A stretch of DNA of 64,000 bases from Phycisphaeraceae bacterium (GCA_023898685.1 CP060234.1:2418001-2482000); one strand, 5' to 3'; positions 25,411-34,821 are shown, numbered from the stretch's first letter. Notes: a model not told the origin generated them from the letters alone. A program made the numbers and translations.

Positions 25411-25980
25411 ATGCCGGACCATCGCTACGAATCGGGATCGACCGCCGGGATGATCGACACCTGGCGCGCCATCTTCGCTCGCCAGAGGGCGTTCGGCGAG
25501 CACGCATTCGACCAGCTCGACGACGCCGGCTTCTTCTGGACGCCCGCCGATGGGCTCAACTCCGTCGCCATCATCGCGCGGCACCTCGCCGGCAACCTGC
25601 TCAGCCGCTGGACCGACTTCCTGACCAGCGACGGCGAGAAGCCGTGGCGGGACCGCGACGCGGAGTTCGAGCCCCCCGAGCCCACCTCGGCCTCACGCCG
25701 GGCGATCATGGATGGCTGGGAGAAGGGCTGGGACACGCTCGACAGGGCGCTCGCGGGTCTCACCGACGCCGACCTCCGCCGAGAGATCACCATCCGCGGC
25801 GCTCCCCACGCGGTTCACGCGGCGATTGCCCGCCAGCTCGACCACTACGCCTTTCACGTCGGGCAGATCAACGTGATCGCCCGCCTGCATGTGGGCACGG
25901 CCCACTGGAAGTGGTTTACCTTGCCGCCCGGCGGCACAAAGGCGTTCAACGAGCTGGTGCGCGCGAAGCACCACGCCTGA
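25411..25980 (+). CDS. DinB-like (DUF1572) protein
   Basis: A 189-residue four-helix-bundle protein of the DinB/YfiT-like superfamily, DUF1572 subgroup. The metal-binding histidines are visible: I-I-A-R-H-L-A-G-N near residue 58 and, in the last helix, A-R-Q-L-D-H-Y-A-F-H-V-G-Q-I (both His). W-K-W-F-T-L-P-P-G-G near the C-terminus is a subgroup signature. Family members are metal-dependent thiol transferases or of unknown role; no substrate can be inferred. G-rich sequence precedes the ATG. Confidence 0.82.
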   Translation: MPDHRYESGSTAGMIDTWRAIFARQRAFGEHAFDQLDDAGFFWTPADGLNSVAIIARHLAGNLLSRWTDFLTSDGEKPWRDRDAEFEPPEPTSASRRAIMDGWEKGWDTLDRALAGLTDADLRREITIRGAPHAVHAAIARQLDHYAFHVGQINVIARLHVGTAHWKWFTLPPGGTKAFNELVRAKHHA

Positions 25981-25995
25981 CGCGAGCAGGCGACC

Positions 25996-26811
25996 TCAGA
26001 GGTTGCAGCCACTGACATAGCTCGTGATGAAGCGCTGCACGTCCGCAAGATCGAGCAAGCCGTTCCCGTTCAAGTCGGCGACAAGATCCCCGCCGACGAA
26101 GGCCTGCACGAACACACTCAGATCGTCGAGGTCGAGCACCGCGTCAAAGTCCATGTCGGCCTCGCAGAGTCCGCCGCCATTGACGATCGGGGTCCCGGCC
26201 TGTGTTTCAAATCCGATCGCGAAGTAGCCGAAGTCGCTGTGCTCCATCGCGATGGGCGGATTGTCGGCGCAGTAGTTGCAATCCGGGAGGAACCGCTCCT
26301 CGCCCCGGAGCGCGACCCAGCCGTAGTGCCACTCGCCCGCGTCGTCACGGATGCGGATCGGGAAGGAGCTGACGCCGTCCGCCAGGCCGGCGAGGAAGAT
26401 CTCGCGCTCCGGGCACCCGGGGCCGCCGCAGCCGGCCTCGCCGCCGACAAGGATGACTGGCCAGGTGATCTCGAACTCGAAGCAGAAGAACGCGTCCACC
26501 CAGCCTGGCATCGCGGACGAGATCGTCGCCCCGATGGGCGTGCCCGCATAGCCGCTCGGCCCGTGCCGCTGACACTCGAACGGTGTCGGGTCGCACGCGG
26601 ACGAATTCCAGCCGTCGGCGCCGAAGAAGGGATACACCGAATATGTCCCCGCGGCGGTGACAGGAAACTGCGCGAACGTCAGCGGCGGGATCACCGTGGT
26701 AGAGTCGCTCACGGAGACGGTGCTCGGGCTGGCCAGCCACCGAACGACGACCGGTTCGCCATTCGCCGCCACCGCCGACACACCAAGAAGAACGAGTGTC
26801 AATGAACGCAT
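25996..26811 (-). CDS. Secreted protein with dockerin-like C-terminal Gly-Cys tail
   Basis: A 271-residue exported protein: Sec signal peptide (M-R-S-L-T-L-V-L-L-G-V-S-A-V-A-A), a beta-rich domain with many Cys (including C-G-G-P-G-C and C-N-Y-C) and a C-terminal dockerin-like module of two Asp-rich loops: D-M-D-F-D-A-V-L-D-L-D-D-L then D-L-N-G-N-G-L-L-D-L-A-D-V. It ends S-G-C-N-L. Two other secreted proteins here end the same way. The body contains R-I-R-D-D-A-G-E-W-H-Y-G-W-V-A, a PEP-CTERM-protein-like strand. Function unknown; surface location inferred. Confidence 0.75.
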   Translation of the reverse strand: MRSLTLVLLGVSAVAANGEPVVVRWLASPSTVSVSDSTTVIPPLTFAQFPVTAAGTYSVYPFFGADGWNSSACDPTPFECQRHGPSGYAGTPIGATISSAMPGWVDAFFCFEFEITWPVILVGGEAGCGGPGCPEREIFLAGLADGVSSFPIRIRDDAGEWHYGWVALRGEERFLPDCNYCADNPPIAMEHSDFGYFAIGFETQAGTPIVNGGGLCEADMDFDAVLDLDDLSVFVQAFVGGDLVADLNGNGLLDLADVQRFITSYVSGCNL

Positions 26812-26946
26812 TTGCTGCCTCCGGTTGGGCTAGGGATGGGTCTACATCCTAGAGCACCTACCAATTGCCGCATAGCGCCATCTCGGAATCGAGCCCCTGC
26901 TTGCCGCGTCTTGGTGCAGCCCCTGGGGAAGGTCCGAGGCGTGCGG

Positions 26947-29262
26947 TCAGGCCGACTTCTCCTGCGCCGCCTCCGGCTTCTTGTCCTTGTCGCCCGGGTA
27001 GGACACGCGCCCGTGATAGATGCTCGCCACCGACTTCGAGATCGACTCGACCACCTTGTGCAGCTCGCGCAGCGTCAGGTCGCACTCGTCGAACTGACCG
27101 TCCATCAGACGCTTGTTGGCGAGCTGTTGCACCAGCGACTCGATCCGGCTCGGCGTCGGCTCGCGCAGCGTCCGAGTCGCGCTCTCCACCGAGTCGGCCA
27201 GCATCAGGATCGCCGCCTCCTTCGTCCGCGGCTTCGGGCCCGGATATCGGTAGTCGAACTCCGCGGGCGCCTGCTCCTCCTCGCCCCCCTCGGCTTTCTG
27301 CTTGGCGCGGTGGTAGAAATATTCCACCAGAGTCGTGCCGTGGTGCGCCTCGATGAAGTGGTGCAGGGGCCTGGGAAGCCCGTACTCGCGGGCGAGCTCG
27401 AGCCCGTCCTTGACGTGCCCGATGATGACGAGCACGCTCATCGCGGGGCTGAGCCGGTCGTGCTTGTTCGACCCGCCCGATTGGTTCTCCACGAAGTATT
27501 CGGGTTTGGTCATCTTCCCGATGTCGTGGTAGAGCGCTCCCGCGTAGGTGAGCAGTGTGTTGGCATCAATCGACGCGGCCGCCGACTCGGCGATCGTCGC
27601 GACGTTGAGCGAATGGTTGTATGTTCCCGGCGCGCGCTGCTGGAGCTCGCGCAACAGCACCTGCTTCGGGTCGCGCAGCTCGACGAGCGTCATGCCCGTG
27701 GTGATGTTGAAGGCCCGCTCGATTCCGGGGAGGACGAACAGCGTCACGCCGCCGACGAGCAGCCCGCCGAAGCCCGCCGTCGCCGCATCGGCGAGGATCT
27801 CGCTCACCCGCGCCGCATCCAGCGGCAGGGAGGCCAGCCCATCGAACGCCGTCGCCAGGCCTAGCGCGAGCATCGCCCACAGCGACATCGCGACGATGCT
27901 CCCCCGGTCTCGGATCTCGGGGAGGCTCCAGAGCACGGCGGCGATCCCGATCAGATTGATCACGACGTACCCGCGCATCGGCGTCAACGCCAGCGACACC
28001 AGCAACGCCGCGATCAGGCCCACCACCGTCGCCACCAGCCTGTCATACACCGTGACCATCAGCACCGCGAGCAGCGCCACCGGAGCGGTGGAGGCCAGCG
28101 CAATAAACGCGGGATCGACGAGAGTTCCGATTGCAGCCGTCGTAACCGCGAGCGCGAGCAGCCCGGCGATCCAGCCCAGCCGCGAGGGCTTTGTCGCCGT
28201 TCGGGGGCTCAGCGTCGCGAGCGCGATCCCCAGCGCGACGGTGCACACACCGACGATGGCGATGATCCCCAGGCGGCGCCCCCAGAGCGTCGATGGGGCG
28301 GCGCGCAGGCGGTACTGCTCCATCTCCTGTTCGTACATCAGCAACTGGGTGGGCGTGATGATATCGCCCCGTGTGAAGATCGTCTGCCCGATTGCACGCT
28401 TGTCGACGACCGTCTGCACCTGTTCCGCGGCGACATCCTGGCGTTCCGTGGTCGTCGCCGCATCGAACGAATACGTCGGCTCCGACCGGGCCAGCATCAC
28501 GGCCACCACCGCCTCGGCCGGCGGGCCCTCGAACCGCGCATTGCCGGCAAGCTTGGAGATCTGGTCCCGGTAAGCCGACGTGTCGCCGATGTTGACGACC
28601 TGCTCACGCACGACCATCTCGCCGCCCGCCCCCCAGGCGAGTTCAAGCCGGCGGCTGAGGCCCTCGGTCCGGGCTCGCTCCCAGTCGGCCCGCTGGAGCA
28701 GCGGGTTGCGCAGCAGGATGTCGCGGAACGCCGCGGTCTTCTGCGTCCACTGTGACAATGCCGCCGGGTCCGCGCCGACGGCCGCGAGCGCCGAGACCGT
28801 CTCGGCCGAGAGGTTCAGCGACGTGAGCAGGCTCTGCGCCGCCGAATCCGAGCTGCCGGGCCCGGCCATGGTCGCCGTGCTCGGAAGCCGCTCGATCTCG
28901 CCGATGATCGAGTCGATCGTCGTGTCGATCGCGCGATAGACGCGAGGGGTGTTCTGCCGGGCGTTCTCCTGCTTCTGGGCCGTCTGCGCCGCGTTCGGCG
29001 CGTCGAACTCGACGCGCACCGTGCGGGTCGACCGGGCGGTCCGGTTTGCGACCAGTTGCGGTTGTTCGCGCGTCCACGCCACCAGCGAGCCGACAACGAG
29101 AATGAACGCAACCGAGATGATCAGCCCCCAGCCGGCCGAGGGGTGCTCGGCCAGCCGTGCAAGCCGACGGCCCACCGGGTCGGACGCCTTGCGCACGCCG
29201 CGACGGCCCCGTCCCTTGCCGGGCCTGACCAGTTTCCCGCTCTGTGAGGGAAGTGACGCCAT
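26947..29262 (-). CDS. pgpH: 7TM-HD cyclic-di-AMP phosphodiesterase, PgpH type
   Basis: A 771-residue membrane protein of the 7TMR-HD family, which degrades cyclic di-AMP. Order: basic cytoplasmic N-terminus, one membrane helix (about 44-63), a large extracytoplasmic domain (about 65-330), a cluster of seven helices (about 340-520) and a C-terminal HD domain starting T-L-V-E-L-R-D-P. HD residues: Y-N-H-S-L-N-V, the L-Y-H-D-I-G-K metal motif (about 577-583), E-A-H-H-G-T and M-L-A-D-S-V-E. phoH lies 9 nt upstream on the same strand, the classic phoH-pgpH order that usually continues with ybeY; ybeY is absent here. Confidence 0.93.
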   Translation of the reverse strand: MASLPSQSGKLVRPGKGRGRRGVRKASDPVGRRLARLAEHPSAGWGLIISVAFILVVGSLVAWTREQPQLVANRTARSTRTVRVEFDAPNAAQTAQKQENARQNTPRVYRAIDTTIDSIIGEIERLPSTATMAGPGSSDSAAQSLLTSLNLSAETVSALAAVGADPAALSQWTQKTAAFRDILLRNPLLQRADWERARTEGLSRRLELAWGAGGEMVVREQVVNIGDTSAYRDQISKLAGNARFEGPPAEAVVAVMLARSEPTYSFDAATTTERQDVAAEQVQTVVDKRAIGQTIFTRGDIITPTQLLMYEQEMEQYRLRAAPSTLWGRRLGIIAIVGVCTVALGIALATLSPRTATKPSRLGWIAGLLALAVTTAAIGTLVDPAFIALASTAPVALLAVLMVTVYDRLVATVVGLIAALLVSLALTPMRGYVVINLIGIAAVLWSLPEIRDRGSIVAMSLWAMLALGLATAFDGLASLPLDAARVSEILADAATAGFGGLLVGGVTLFVLPGIERAFNITTGMTLVELRDPKQVLLRELQQRAPGTYNHSLNVATIAESAAASIDANTLLTYAGALYHDIGKMTKPEYFVENQSGGSNKHDRLSPAMSVLVIIGHVKDGLELAREYGLPRPLHHFIEAHHGTTLVEYFYHRAKQKAEGGEEEQAPAEFDYRYPGPKPRTKEAAILMLADSVESATRTLREPTPSRIESLVQQLANKRLMDGQFDECDLTLRELHKVVESISKSVASIYHGRVSYPGDKDKKPEAAQEKSA

Positions 29263-29271
29263 GGAAGCCGA

Positions 29272-30330
29272 TCAAAGGTCCGCCGGATGCAGGGCCTCAC
29301 GGAGGGCCTGCGCGTGCGGGGCGTTGTGCTCTTCGTCGCCGTAGGCCTCGACGATGCGCTGCACCAGCGTGTGCCGGACCACATCGCCACCGTTGAGTTG
29401 CGCGAACCCGACTCCCGGCACACGTCGCAGGCGGCGCACCGCGTCGATCAGCCCGCTCTGTGTCGGATCGGGCAGATCGATCTGCGTCGTGTCGCCGGTG
29501 ATAATCACTCTGCTGCCGTGTCCCATCCGGGTCAGGAACATCTTCATTTGCCCGCGCGTCGTGTTCTGTGCTTCATCGAGCAGAATGACCGCGTTATTCA
29601 GGGTTCTCCCCCGCATGAACGCGAGCGGGCTGATCTCGATGACGTCGTTCTCCATGAACCGCCGGATCGTTCCAAAATCGAGCATATCGTGGAGCGCATC
29701 CAGCAGGGGCCTCAAATAGGGATTCACCTTCTCCTGCATGTCTCCCGGCAGGAAGCCCAGCCGCTCGCCCGCCTCGACGGCCGGGCGGGCCAAGACGACA
29801 CGCTGCACCGCGCCGATCTTGAGGAGCTGCACCGCGGCGGCCACGGCCAGAAACGTCTTGCCGGTGCCGGCCGGGCCGATCCCGATCGCGAGATCGTGGT
29901 CACGGATGGTCTCGATGTACAGTCTTTGGCCGGGCGTTTTGGGTTGCACCGGCCTCCCCCCGGAAGCAACGTGCAGGCTCCCGTCCCAGGTCACCTCGGG
30001 CCGGGTGCGCTCCGGGTTGCCGAGCACGGTCTCATCGGAGTCGGCCCCCTCCGGCCAGCCCCGCGGGGCCGGCTTGGCCGATTCGTGGGCGATCAGGTCG
30101 AGGACAGCTTCCCGCGCTCTGGGGGCGCCGGCATCCCGGGCGAGCCGCTCGAGCACCGCCTTGGCGACACCGATCTGCCGCGCGCCGCCCCCGACACGGA
30201 TGACCCCGTCGCGCGACGAGATCGTCACGCCCAGCGCTTCGCGGAGCATTTTGAGGTTACGCTCGGCAGGACCGAGTACGGCGACTTGGTCAGCGGTTGG
30301 GGGAACTCGGATGGTGATGAGCAAACGCAA
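29272..30330 (-). CDS. phoH: PhoH family ATPase
   Basis: A PhoH-like P-loop protein of about 352 residues, cytosolic, linked to RNA metabolism. A short KH-like N-terminus (L-G-P-A-E-R-N-L-K-M-L-R-E-A-L-G-V) precedes the ATPase domain with Walker A G-P-A-G-T-G-K-T (about 150-157), R-P-A-V-E-A-G-E-R-L-G-F-L-P-G-D, and Walker B V-I-L-L-D-E-A-Q-N-T-T. The start is uncertain: TTG at 30330 or TTG at 30324, with GGAG upstream; a longer frame to 30525 exists but would run through the divergent lipoprotein gene. The 5' end therefore overlaps that gene by about 14 nt. Confidence 0.85.
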   Translation of the reverse strand: MRLLITIRVPPTADQVAVLGPAERNLKMLREALGVTISSRDGVIRVGGGARQIGVAKAVLERLARDAGAPRAREAVLDLIAHESAKPAPRGWPEGADSDETVLGNPERTRPEVTWDGSLHVASGGRPVQPKTPGQRLYIETIRDHDLAIGIGPAGTGKTFLAVAAAVQLLKIGAVQRVVLARPAVEAGERLGFLPGDMQEKVNPYLRPLLDALHDMLDFGTIRRFMENDVIEISPLAFMRGRTLNNAVILLDEAQNTTRGQMKMFLTRMGHGSRVIITGDTTQIDLPDPTQSGLIDAVRRLRRVPGVGFAQLNGGDVVRHTLVQRIVEAYGDEEHNAPHAQALREALHPADL

Positions 30331-30796
30331 GGACTCCGTGACCCGCGGCCGAACGGCTCGAGCCGTCTGCGATTGTAGAGCGCCGGCGGCGGTGATCGCC
30401 CTGCTTTCCGTTTCCGGCTGTGCCGTTCCGCCACCCGCGACGGTGGCCTCGGGGACCCCATCGAACGCCCCGTCCCAACGAGTTGTAGAGGCCGATTGGG
30501 ATGATGTCGACGCCGCGGTGCGCACGGCTTTGCGGCAGTGCCAGCTCGTCCAGGCCGGACGCCGGGCCTACCGGAAGCAGGAGGGCGGCGAGTGGACGAT
30601 CGTTGAATACGACCTGGTCACCGTGCGTGGCGATTCGGGTGTTCTCCGGGTCCGACGCCTCGGCGAGGGGTCGGTCGACCTGGAATGCCGCGTGGGGGTG
30701 CTCGGCTCCCCGGACGCCGAGCAATGCGTGATCGACCGCCTCGCCCGACGTCTCGCCGCGCTCCGGGGGGTTGACTATGCACCGCTCGACGAGTGA
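30317..30796 (+). CDS. Small putative lipoprotein of unknown function
   Basis: A 159-residue protein divergent from phoH. The N-terminus is basic and then hydrophobic, ending L-L-S-V-S-G-C, a lipobox with the acceptor Cys near residue 35. The mature part is a small alpha/beta domain with E-A-D-W-D-D-V-D-A-A-V, Y-R-K-Q-E-G-G-E-W-T-I-V and a final R-L-A-R-R-L-A-A-L-R helix. I do not recognise the family. ATGs at 30311 and 30317 are both possible. The convergent kinase gene ends 66 nt after it. Confidence 0.65.
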   Translation: MSKRKDSVTRGRTARAVCDCRAPAAVIALLSVSGCAVPPPATVASGTPSNAPSQRVVEADWDDVDAAVRTALRQCQLVQAGRRAYRKQEGGEWTIVEYDLVTVRGDSGVLRVRRLGEGSVDLECRVGVLGSPDAEQCVIDRLARRLAALRGVDYAPLDE

Positions 30797-30862
30797 TGGC
30801 TTTCGCCACGACGCCTTGGCCGGATACGCCAGCCCTGTGCGCCCGAGGCTCGGGCAGCGCTC

Positions 30863-32305
30863 TCACCGGTCGCCGGCATCCGGGGGCACGCAATCCGGGA
30901 TGCTGACGATCATCGTCGTTCCGTTCTGCCACACCGATTCGACGGTGATCTCCCCGTCCAGCCGGCGGACCGCGTGCCTGACGATCGCGAGCCCGAGCCC
31001 GGAGCCGCGGCGCGTGCCGACGCGAGCCCGTGATTCGTCGACCTGGTAGAACCGCTCGAAGATCCGCTGCTGGTGCTTGAGGGGGATGCCGACGCCCCGG
31101 TCGGCGACCGCGAGCCGCACGCCCCGGCCCCCGGCCTCGCCCGCACTCGGCTCGCACGTGACCGTGATCGTCGTGTTCTCGAACGCGAACTTGGTGGCGT
31201 TGTCGATCAGGTTGCGCAGGACGAGCAGCAGCAGCTTGCGATCCGTCCGCAGCGTCTTCAGGCTCCCACTGATGTCGAACACGAGCGAAAGCCCGCGCTT
31301 GCGGCACGCCGGCTCGAACATCGCCCCGAGCGCGTCCGACATCTCGCCGAGGTCGAACGTCTCGATCCGCAGCGGCTGGCCCTCCGACTCCAGCCTCGAG
31401 AGGTCGAGCAGGTCGCCCACCATCTCCTCCAGCCGGGCGACGTTGTTCTCGATCATCACGAACAGCCGCTCGTGCATCGCCGGGTCGTCCTCGGCGGCGC
31501 CGCGCATGGTCTCGATCGCCGTCCGGATCGTGGCGATCGGCGTGCGCAGCTCGTGGCTCGCGTTGGCCGCGAAATCGGTGCGGAGTTGCAGCGTCTGCGC
31601 GAGCTCGTGCACGTCCTTGATCGTCAGCACCACGCCGCACCGCTGCGGCACGCGCGCCGGGATCTGCCCGATGTCCAGCCGCACCGGGATGGCCGAGACC
31701 TCGTACACGCGCACCGTTCCGTCGAGCGTGAGCCGCACCTGCCGCTTGCACGCCTCCCCACGCTCGGCCCGGGCGTGCAGCTCGAGCAGGGCGCTGTTGG
31801 TCAGCACCTCGTCAATCGGCACGCCCAGCACTCGCCTGGCCCGGTTCGCCAGCAGCCGCTCGGCGGCGCGGTTGGTGATCGACACCCGCCCCGATTCGTC
31901 CGTCGCGAGCACGGGCGCGTCCACCGCATCGAGGTTGGCCCGCACCGTCGCGAGTTCCTCGATCCGTCGCACCATGTCGTTGTCGACCATGGCGCGCCTG
32001 GCCGCGACAATCGCTCCGAGCCGCTCGATCGGGTCATCGGGCCGGTCGTCTGCCTCCGGCGGTGTTTCCTCGGCGGCTCGCCCGAGCAGGCCCAGCCCGA
32101 TCGCCATCTCCGCAACCCGCGCGAGCCGCTCTCGGCGTCGCCGGCTCTGCTGAGCGCTGATCGCCCAGCAGATCAACCCCGCGGACGGTACACACAGGAC
32201 GACCGACCACGCGGGTCCCGCGATCCCGAGCACCGCCGCCACGATGCAGAAGGACAGCCAGATCAGGGGCACTGGATCGACGGGCTGTCGATGCTGGCGC
32301 GGCAT
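30863..32305 (-). CDS. PhoR-like sensor histidine kinase
   Basis: A 480-residue membrane kinase. Two hydrophobic segments (about 12-30 and 32-48) with almost no periplasmic loop, then a HAMP-like helix, a PAS domain (about 122-235), and the kinase core: H-box A-S-H-E-L-R-T-P with phospho-acceptor H251, N-box R-N-L-I-D-N-A, G1 D-R-G-V-G-I-P and G2 G-S-G-L-G-L-A. Lack of a periplasmic sensor and presence of PAS match PhoR. It follows the PhoB-like regulator by 40 nt. Phosphate sensing is inferred from architecture, from the adjacent OprP/OprO-like porin and the direct repeat at 33201; pst genes are not in the window. Confidence 0.88.
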   Translation of the reverse strand: MPRQHRQPVDPVPLIWLSFCIVAAVLGIAGPAWSVVLCVPSAGLICWAISAQQSRRRRERLARVAEMAIGLGLLGRAAEETPPEADDRPDDPIERLGAIVAARRAMVDNDMVRRIEELATVRANLDAVDAPVLATDESGRVSITNRAAERLLANRARRVLGVPIDEVLTNSALLELHARAERGEACKRQVRLTLDGTVRVYEVSAIPVRLDIGQIPARVPQRCGVVLTIKDVHELAQTLQLRTDFAANASHELRTPIATIRTAIETMRGAAEDDPAMHERLFVMIENNVARLEEMVGDLLDLSRLESEGQPLRIETFDLGEMSDALGAMFEPACRKRGLSLVFDISGSLKTLRTDRKLLLLVLRNLIDNATKFAFENTTITVTCEPSAGEAGGRGVRLAVADRGVGIPLKHQQRIFERFYQVDESRARVGTRRGSGLGLAIVRHAVRRLDGEITVESVWQNGTTMIVSIPDCVPPDAGDR

Positions 32306-32345
32306 GGAGGGTCCCGTGGCGATTCCGGAGGGCGGGGGTGGCCGC

Positions 32346-33065
32346 TCAGCTCCGTGCCGTGTCCTTGGCCCCCCGCTCCGTGCGATCATGCTCGATACGG
32401 TAGCCCACGCCTCTGACCGTCTTGACCATCGACGCGTGCTTCCCCAGCTTCTTGCGGATCGACGTCACGTGGACGTCGATCGTGCGCTCCGTGATAGTCA
32501 CGCCCGCCCCCATCGCCATCCGGATCAACGCCTGCCTGTCGAGCACCCGGCCCTCGGCCTCGATCAACGAGCAGAGCAGCCTGAACTCGGTGACCGTCAA
32601 CGCGATCACCGCTCCGTCCAGCCGCGCTTCATGGGTCTCCTTGTTGATCGTCACGGCCCCGAGCGACAGCAGTGGGGAATCCTGGGGCTCTTCGGACGCA
32701 CGGCGAAGGATGGCCTCGATTCGTGCCTCGAGCACCTTCATCGAGTAGGGCTTGGTGACGTAATCGTCGGCTCCGTACGAAAGTCCTTCGAGTTCGTCGT
32801 TCTCTTCGCTCTTGGCGGTGAGCAGGATCACCGGGAGGTGCGACGTCTCGGGCGTGCGCCGGATGCGTGCCAGCACCGCATGGCCCGATAAGCCCGGCAT
32901 CATCACGTCGAGCACCACCAGATCCGGGTTGTACTCGGCGATCTCGCGCAGCCCGCCCGGGCCGTCCGCGGCAACGCGCGTGTCATATCCCGACTTCGAG
33001 AGGTTGTACGCCAGCAATTCGGCGAGGTCGGTCTCGTCATCCACGATGAGCACACGCCTGGCCAC
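32346..33065 (-). CDS. PhoB-like winged-helix response regulator
   Basis: A 239-residue OmpR/PhoB-family regulator. Receiver domain 1-120 with acidic pocket D-D (9-10), phospho-acceptor D53 in V-L-D-V-M-M-P, T-A-K-S and K-P-Y. The C-terminal winged helix has L-T-V-T-E-F-R-L-L, the recognition helix around T-I-D-V-H-V-T-S-I-R-K-K-L, and the wing V-K-T-V-R-G-V-G-Y. These are PhoB signatures. It leads the operon with the PhoR-like kinase and is divergent from the porin gene; the PHO-box-like repeat between them is a likely binding site. Confidence 0.9.
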   Translation of the reverse strand: MARRVLIVDDETDLAELLAYNLSKSGYDTRVAADGPGGLREIAEYNPDLVVLDVMMPGLSGHAVLARIRRTPETSHLPVILLTAKSEENDELEGLSYGADDYVTKPYSMKVLEARIEAILRRASEEPQDSPLLSLGAVTINKETHEARLDGAVIALTVTEFRLLCSLIEAEGRVLDRQALIRMAMGAGVTITERTIDVHVTSIRKKLGKHASMVKTVRGVGYRIEHDRTERGAKDTARS

Positions 33066-33461
33066 GTCTCGCTCCTGCCCGGTCTGGTCCGGTGGCGGCC
33101 GATCGGGGTGGAAGCGTACTCGTTACCAACGGGAACCAAGAGGCCCGATGTGTCAGGTTTTGGTGAAGATCGGCTTGAGCTTGTGCGCACAAACAGCCGG
33201 TGTTTGTAGAATGTTTGCATAATCCGGCGGAAACTGGGTCGAAAAAATGCAAATGCTAGTGACTATTAGCCGAAACCATGTCGACGGAGTTTGTACTTGC
33301 TAGCCGAGCGGGACTAGACTTCTCGGTCGTCGGCGGGGTGCCGGCGGCGATCGGCGAGGGGCCGGGACAAAGGACACGGCCTCAACAAGCACAGGCCTCG
33401 AAGAGAATGGGAACACAGCGGGACTGGAGCCATGTCCCGCCATCACCAAGGAGTCTCAGCC
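33066..33461. other. Divergent control region, two-component pair / porin
   Basis: About 400 bases without a gene. The stretch 33160-33300 is A+T richer than its surroundings and holds the direct repeat listed at 33201-33222 plus GTGCGCAC (33183-33190) and CTAGTGACTATTAG. Both transcripts must start here. Confidence 0.55.
33201..33222. promoter_or_regulatory. PHO-box-like 11-bp direct repeat
   Basis: TGTTTGT-AGAA-TGTTTGC-ATAA: two 7-mers that differ at one position, each followed by a 4-nt A+T-rich spacer, so the repeat period is 11 bp. That is the architecture of a PhoB-binding box, although the 7-mer differs from the enterobacterial CTGTCAT. It lies between the PhoB-like regulator and the porin. 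Confidence 0.55.
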
Positions 33462-34790
33462 ATGAGGAAGATTGTGACCTTCGTGATCGCGGGCACCGCG
33501 TGCGGTCTCGCGTCTGGGCAGAACACGCTCGACGTTGAGCGTGCGTATTCGGCCGAGTTGGCCGCCGACGCGGCCAACCGCTCCAGCCTCCTGCAGGGCG
33601 CGGGCGAGGGCAGTGGGTTCAGCGTCACCAGCGGCGACGGCGCCAGCACGCTGAACATCAACGCTCTGTTCCAGTTCCGCTACGTCGCCGACTTCCGCGA
33701 CAGCAGCAAGACCGGCCCCGAGGGCGTGATCGGCAACAGCGACTTCACCCACGGGTTCGAGATTCCCCGCGCCCGCATGGACTTCTCGGGCAACCTCGTC
33801 AACGACCAGATCACCTACCGCATCAGCGCCGACTGGGGCGAGCAGCGTGACACCACCGGCGCGAACTACTTCGGCGTCACCTGGGCCTACGGCCAGTACG
33901 CGTTCGAGAGTTTCGACGGCGCGTTCATCCGCTGGGGTCAGTTCAAGGCCCCGATCTTCTGGGAAGAGCTGGTTGATCCCGAGTTCCAGCTCGCCGGCGA
34001 TCGCAGCGCCGCCAACCTCTACTTCAACCAGGGCTACACCCAGGGCATCATGTTCGGCTACGAGGCCGACGCCTGGCGCGGCTACTTCTCGGTCAACGAC
34101 GGCGTCCGCACCATCGGCACCAACTACAACGGCGCCGGCGAGGCCGACATCGGCCTGACCGCCCGTGCTGAGTTCAAGTTCGCCGGCGACTGGTCGCGCT
34201 TCACCGACTTCACCTCCTGGCGCAACAGCGACTATGCCGGCAAGATCGGCGGCGCGATCCACTGGGAGACCTACGGCGACACCGGCCCCGCGGGCGGCGC
34301 TTCGGCCCACCCGGCGGCCCTCGCCAGCGCCACCGGCGGCGACCTGATCCTCTACACGATTGACGCCGCTGTGGAAGGCAACGGCTGGAACGTCTCGGGC
34401 GCCTTCATGGGCTCCTGGAGCGAGCCGGACGGTGCGGGCAGCACCAGCTCGAGCGACTTCGGCGCCAACGTCCAGGCCGGTGTCTTCGTGACCGACCAGG
34501 TCGAGCTGTTCGGCCGTTGGGACGCGGTCTTCCTGGACGACAACCGCTTCGCCCCGGCGTCGACCATCGACCAGGACCTGCACTTCCTGACCTTCGGCGT
34601 CAACTACTACGTCATCCCCGAGAGCCACGCCGTCAAGGCCAGCCTCGAGCTCCTCTGGGCCCTCAACGACAACACCGCGGCCTTCGGCATCCTGCCGGGC
34701 TCGGGCGGCGCGTTCAACCCGGCCAGCTTCCTCGGCCAGAACGACGGCGACGAAGTCGCTGTCCGCGGCCAGGTCTCTGTCCTCTTCTGA
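33462..34790 (+). CDS. OprP/OprO-like outer-membrane porin
   Basis: A 442-residue outer-membrane beta barrel. Signal peptide M-R-K-I-V-T-F-V-I-A-G-T-A-C-G-L-A-S-G, a short linker, then alternating amphipathic strands rich in Tyr, Phe and Trp, starting I-N-A-L-F-Q-F-R-Y and ending with the C-terminal Phe (V-S-V-L-F) that barrel proteins need for assembly. The motifs R-A-R-M-D-F-S-G and I-R-W-G-Q-F-K-A-P-I resemble the phosphate-selective porin O/P family. AGGAG lies 9 nt upstream. Strand content and codon use suggest high expression (few rare codons). Divergent from PhoB/PhoR-like genes, which supports phosphate or phosphorus-compound uptake. Confidence 0.85.
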   Translation: MRKIVTFVIAGTACGLASGQNTLDVERAYSAELAADAANRSSLLQGAGEGSGFSVTSGDGASTLNINALFQFRYVADFRDSSKTGPEGVIGNSDFTHGFEIPRARMDFSGNLVNDQITYRISADWGEQRDTTGANYFGVTWAYGQYAFESFDGAFIRWGQFKAPIFWEELVDPEFQLAGDRSAANLYFNQGYTQGIMFGYEADAWRGYFSVNDGVRTIGTNYNGAGEADIGLTARAEFKFAGDWSRFTDFTSWRNSDYAGKIGGAIHWETYGDTGPAGGASAHPAALASATGGDLILYTIDAAVEGNGWNVSGAFMGSWSEPDGAGSTSSSDFGANVQAGVFVTDQVELFGRWDAVFLDDNRFAPASTIDQDLHFLTFGVNYYVIPESHAVKASLELLWALNDNTAAFGILPGSGGAFNPASFLGQNDGDEVAVRGQVSVLF

Positions 34791-34821
34791 TCCCGATCAA
34801 GCTCGTCTGATCTGATCCAAC

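Noticed and set aside
30331..30525. Longer N-terminus for PhoH
   Set aside because: The extension is low-complexity Ala/Thr/Ser, lies opposite a plausible lipoprotein gene, and PhoH homology begins after 30330.
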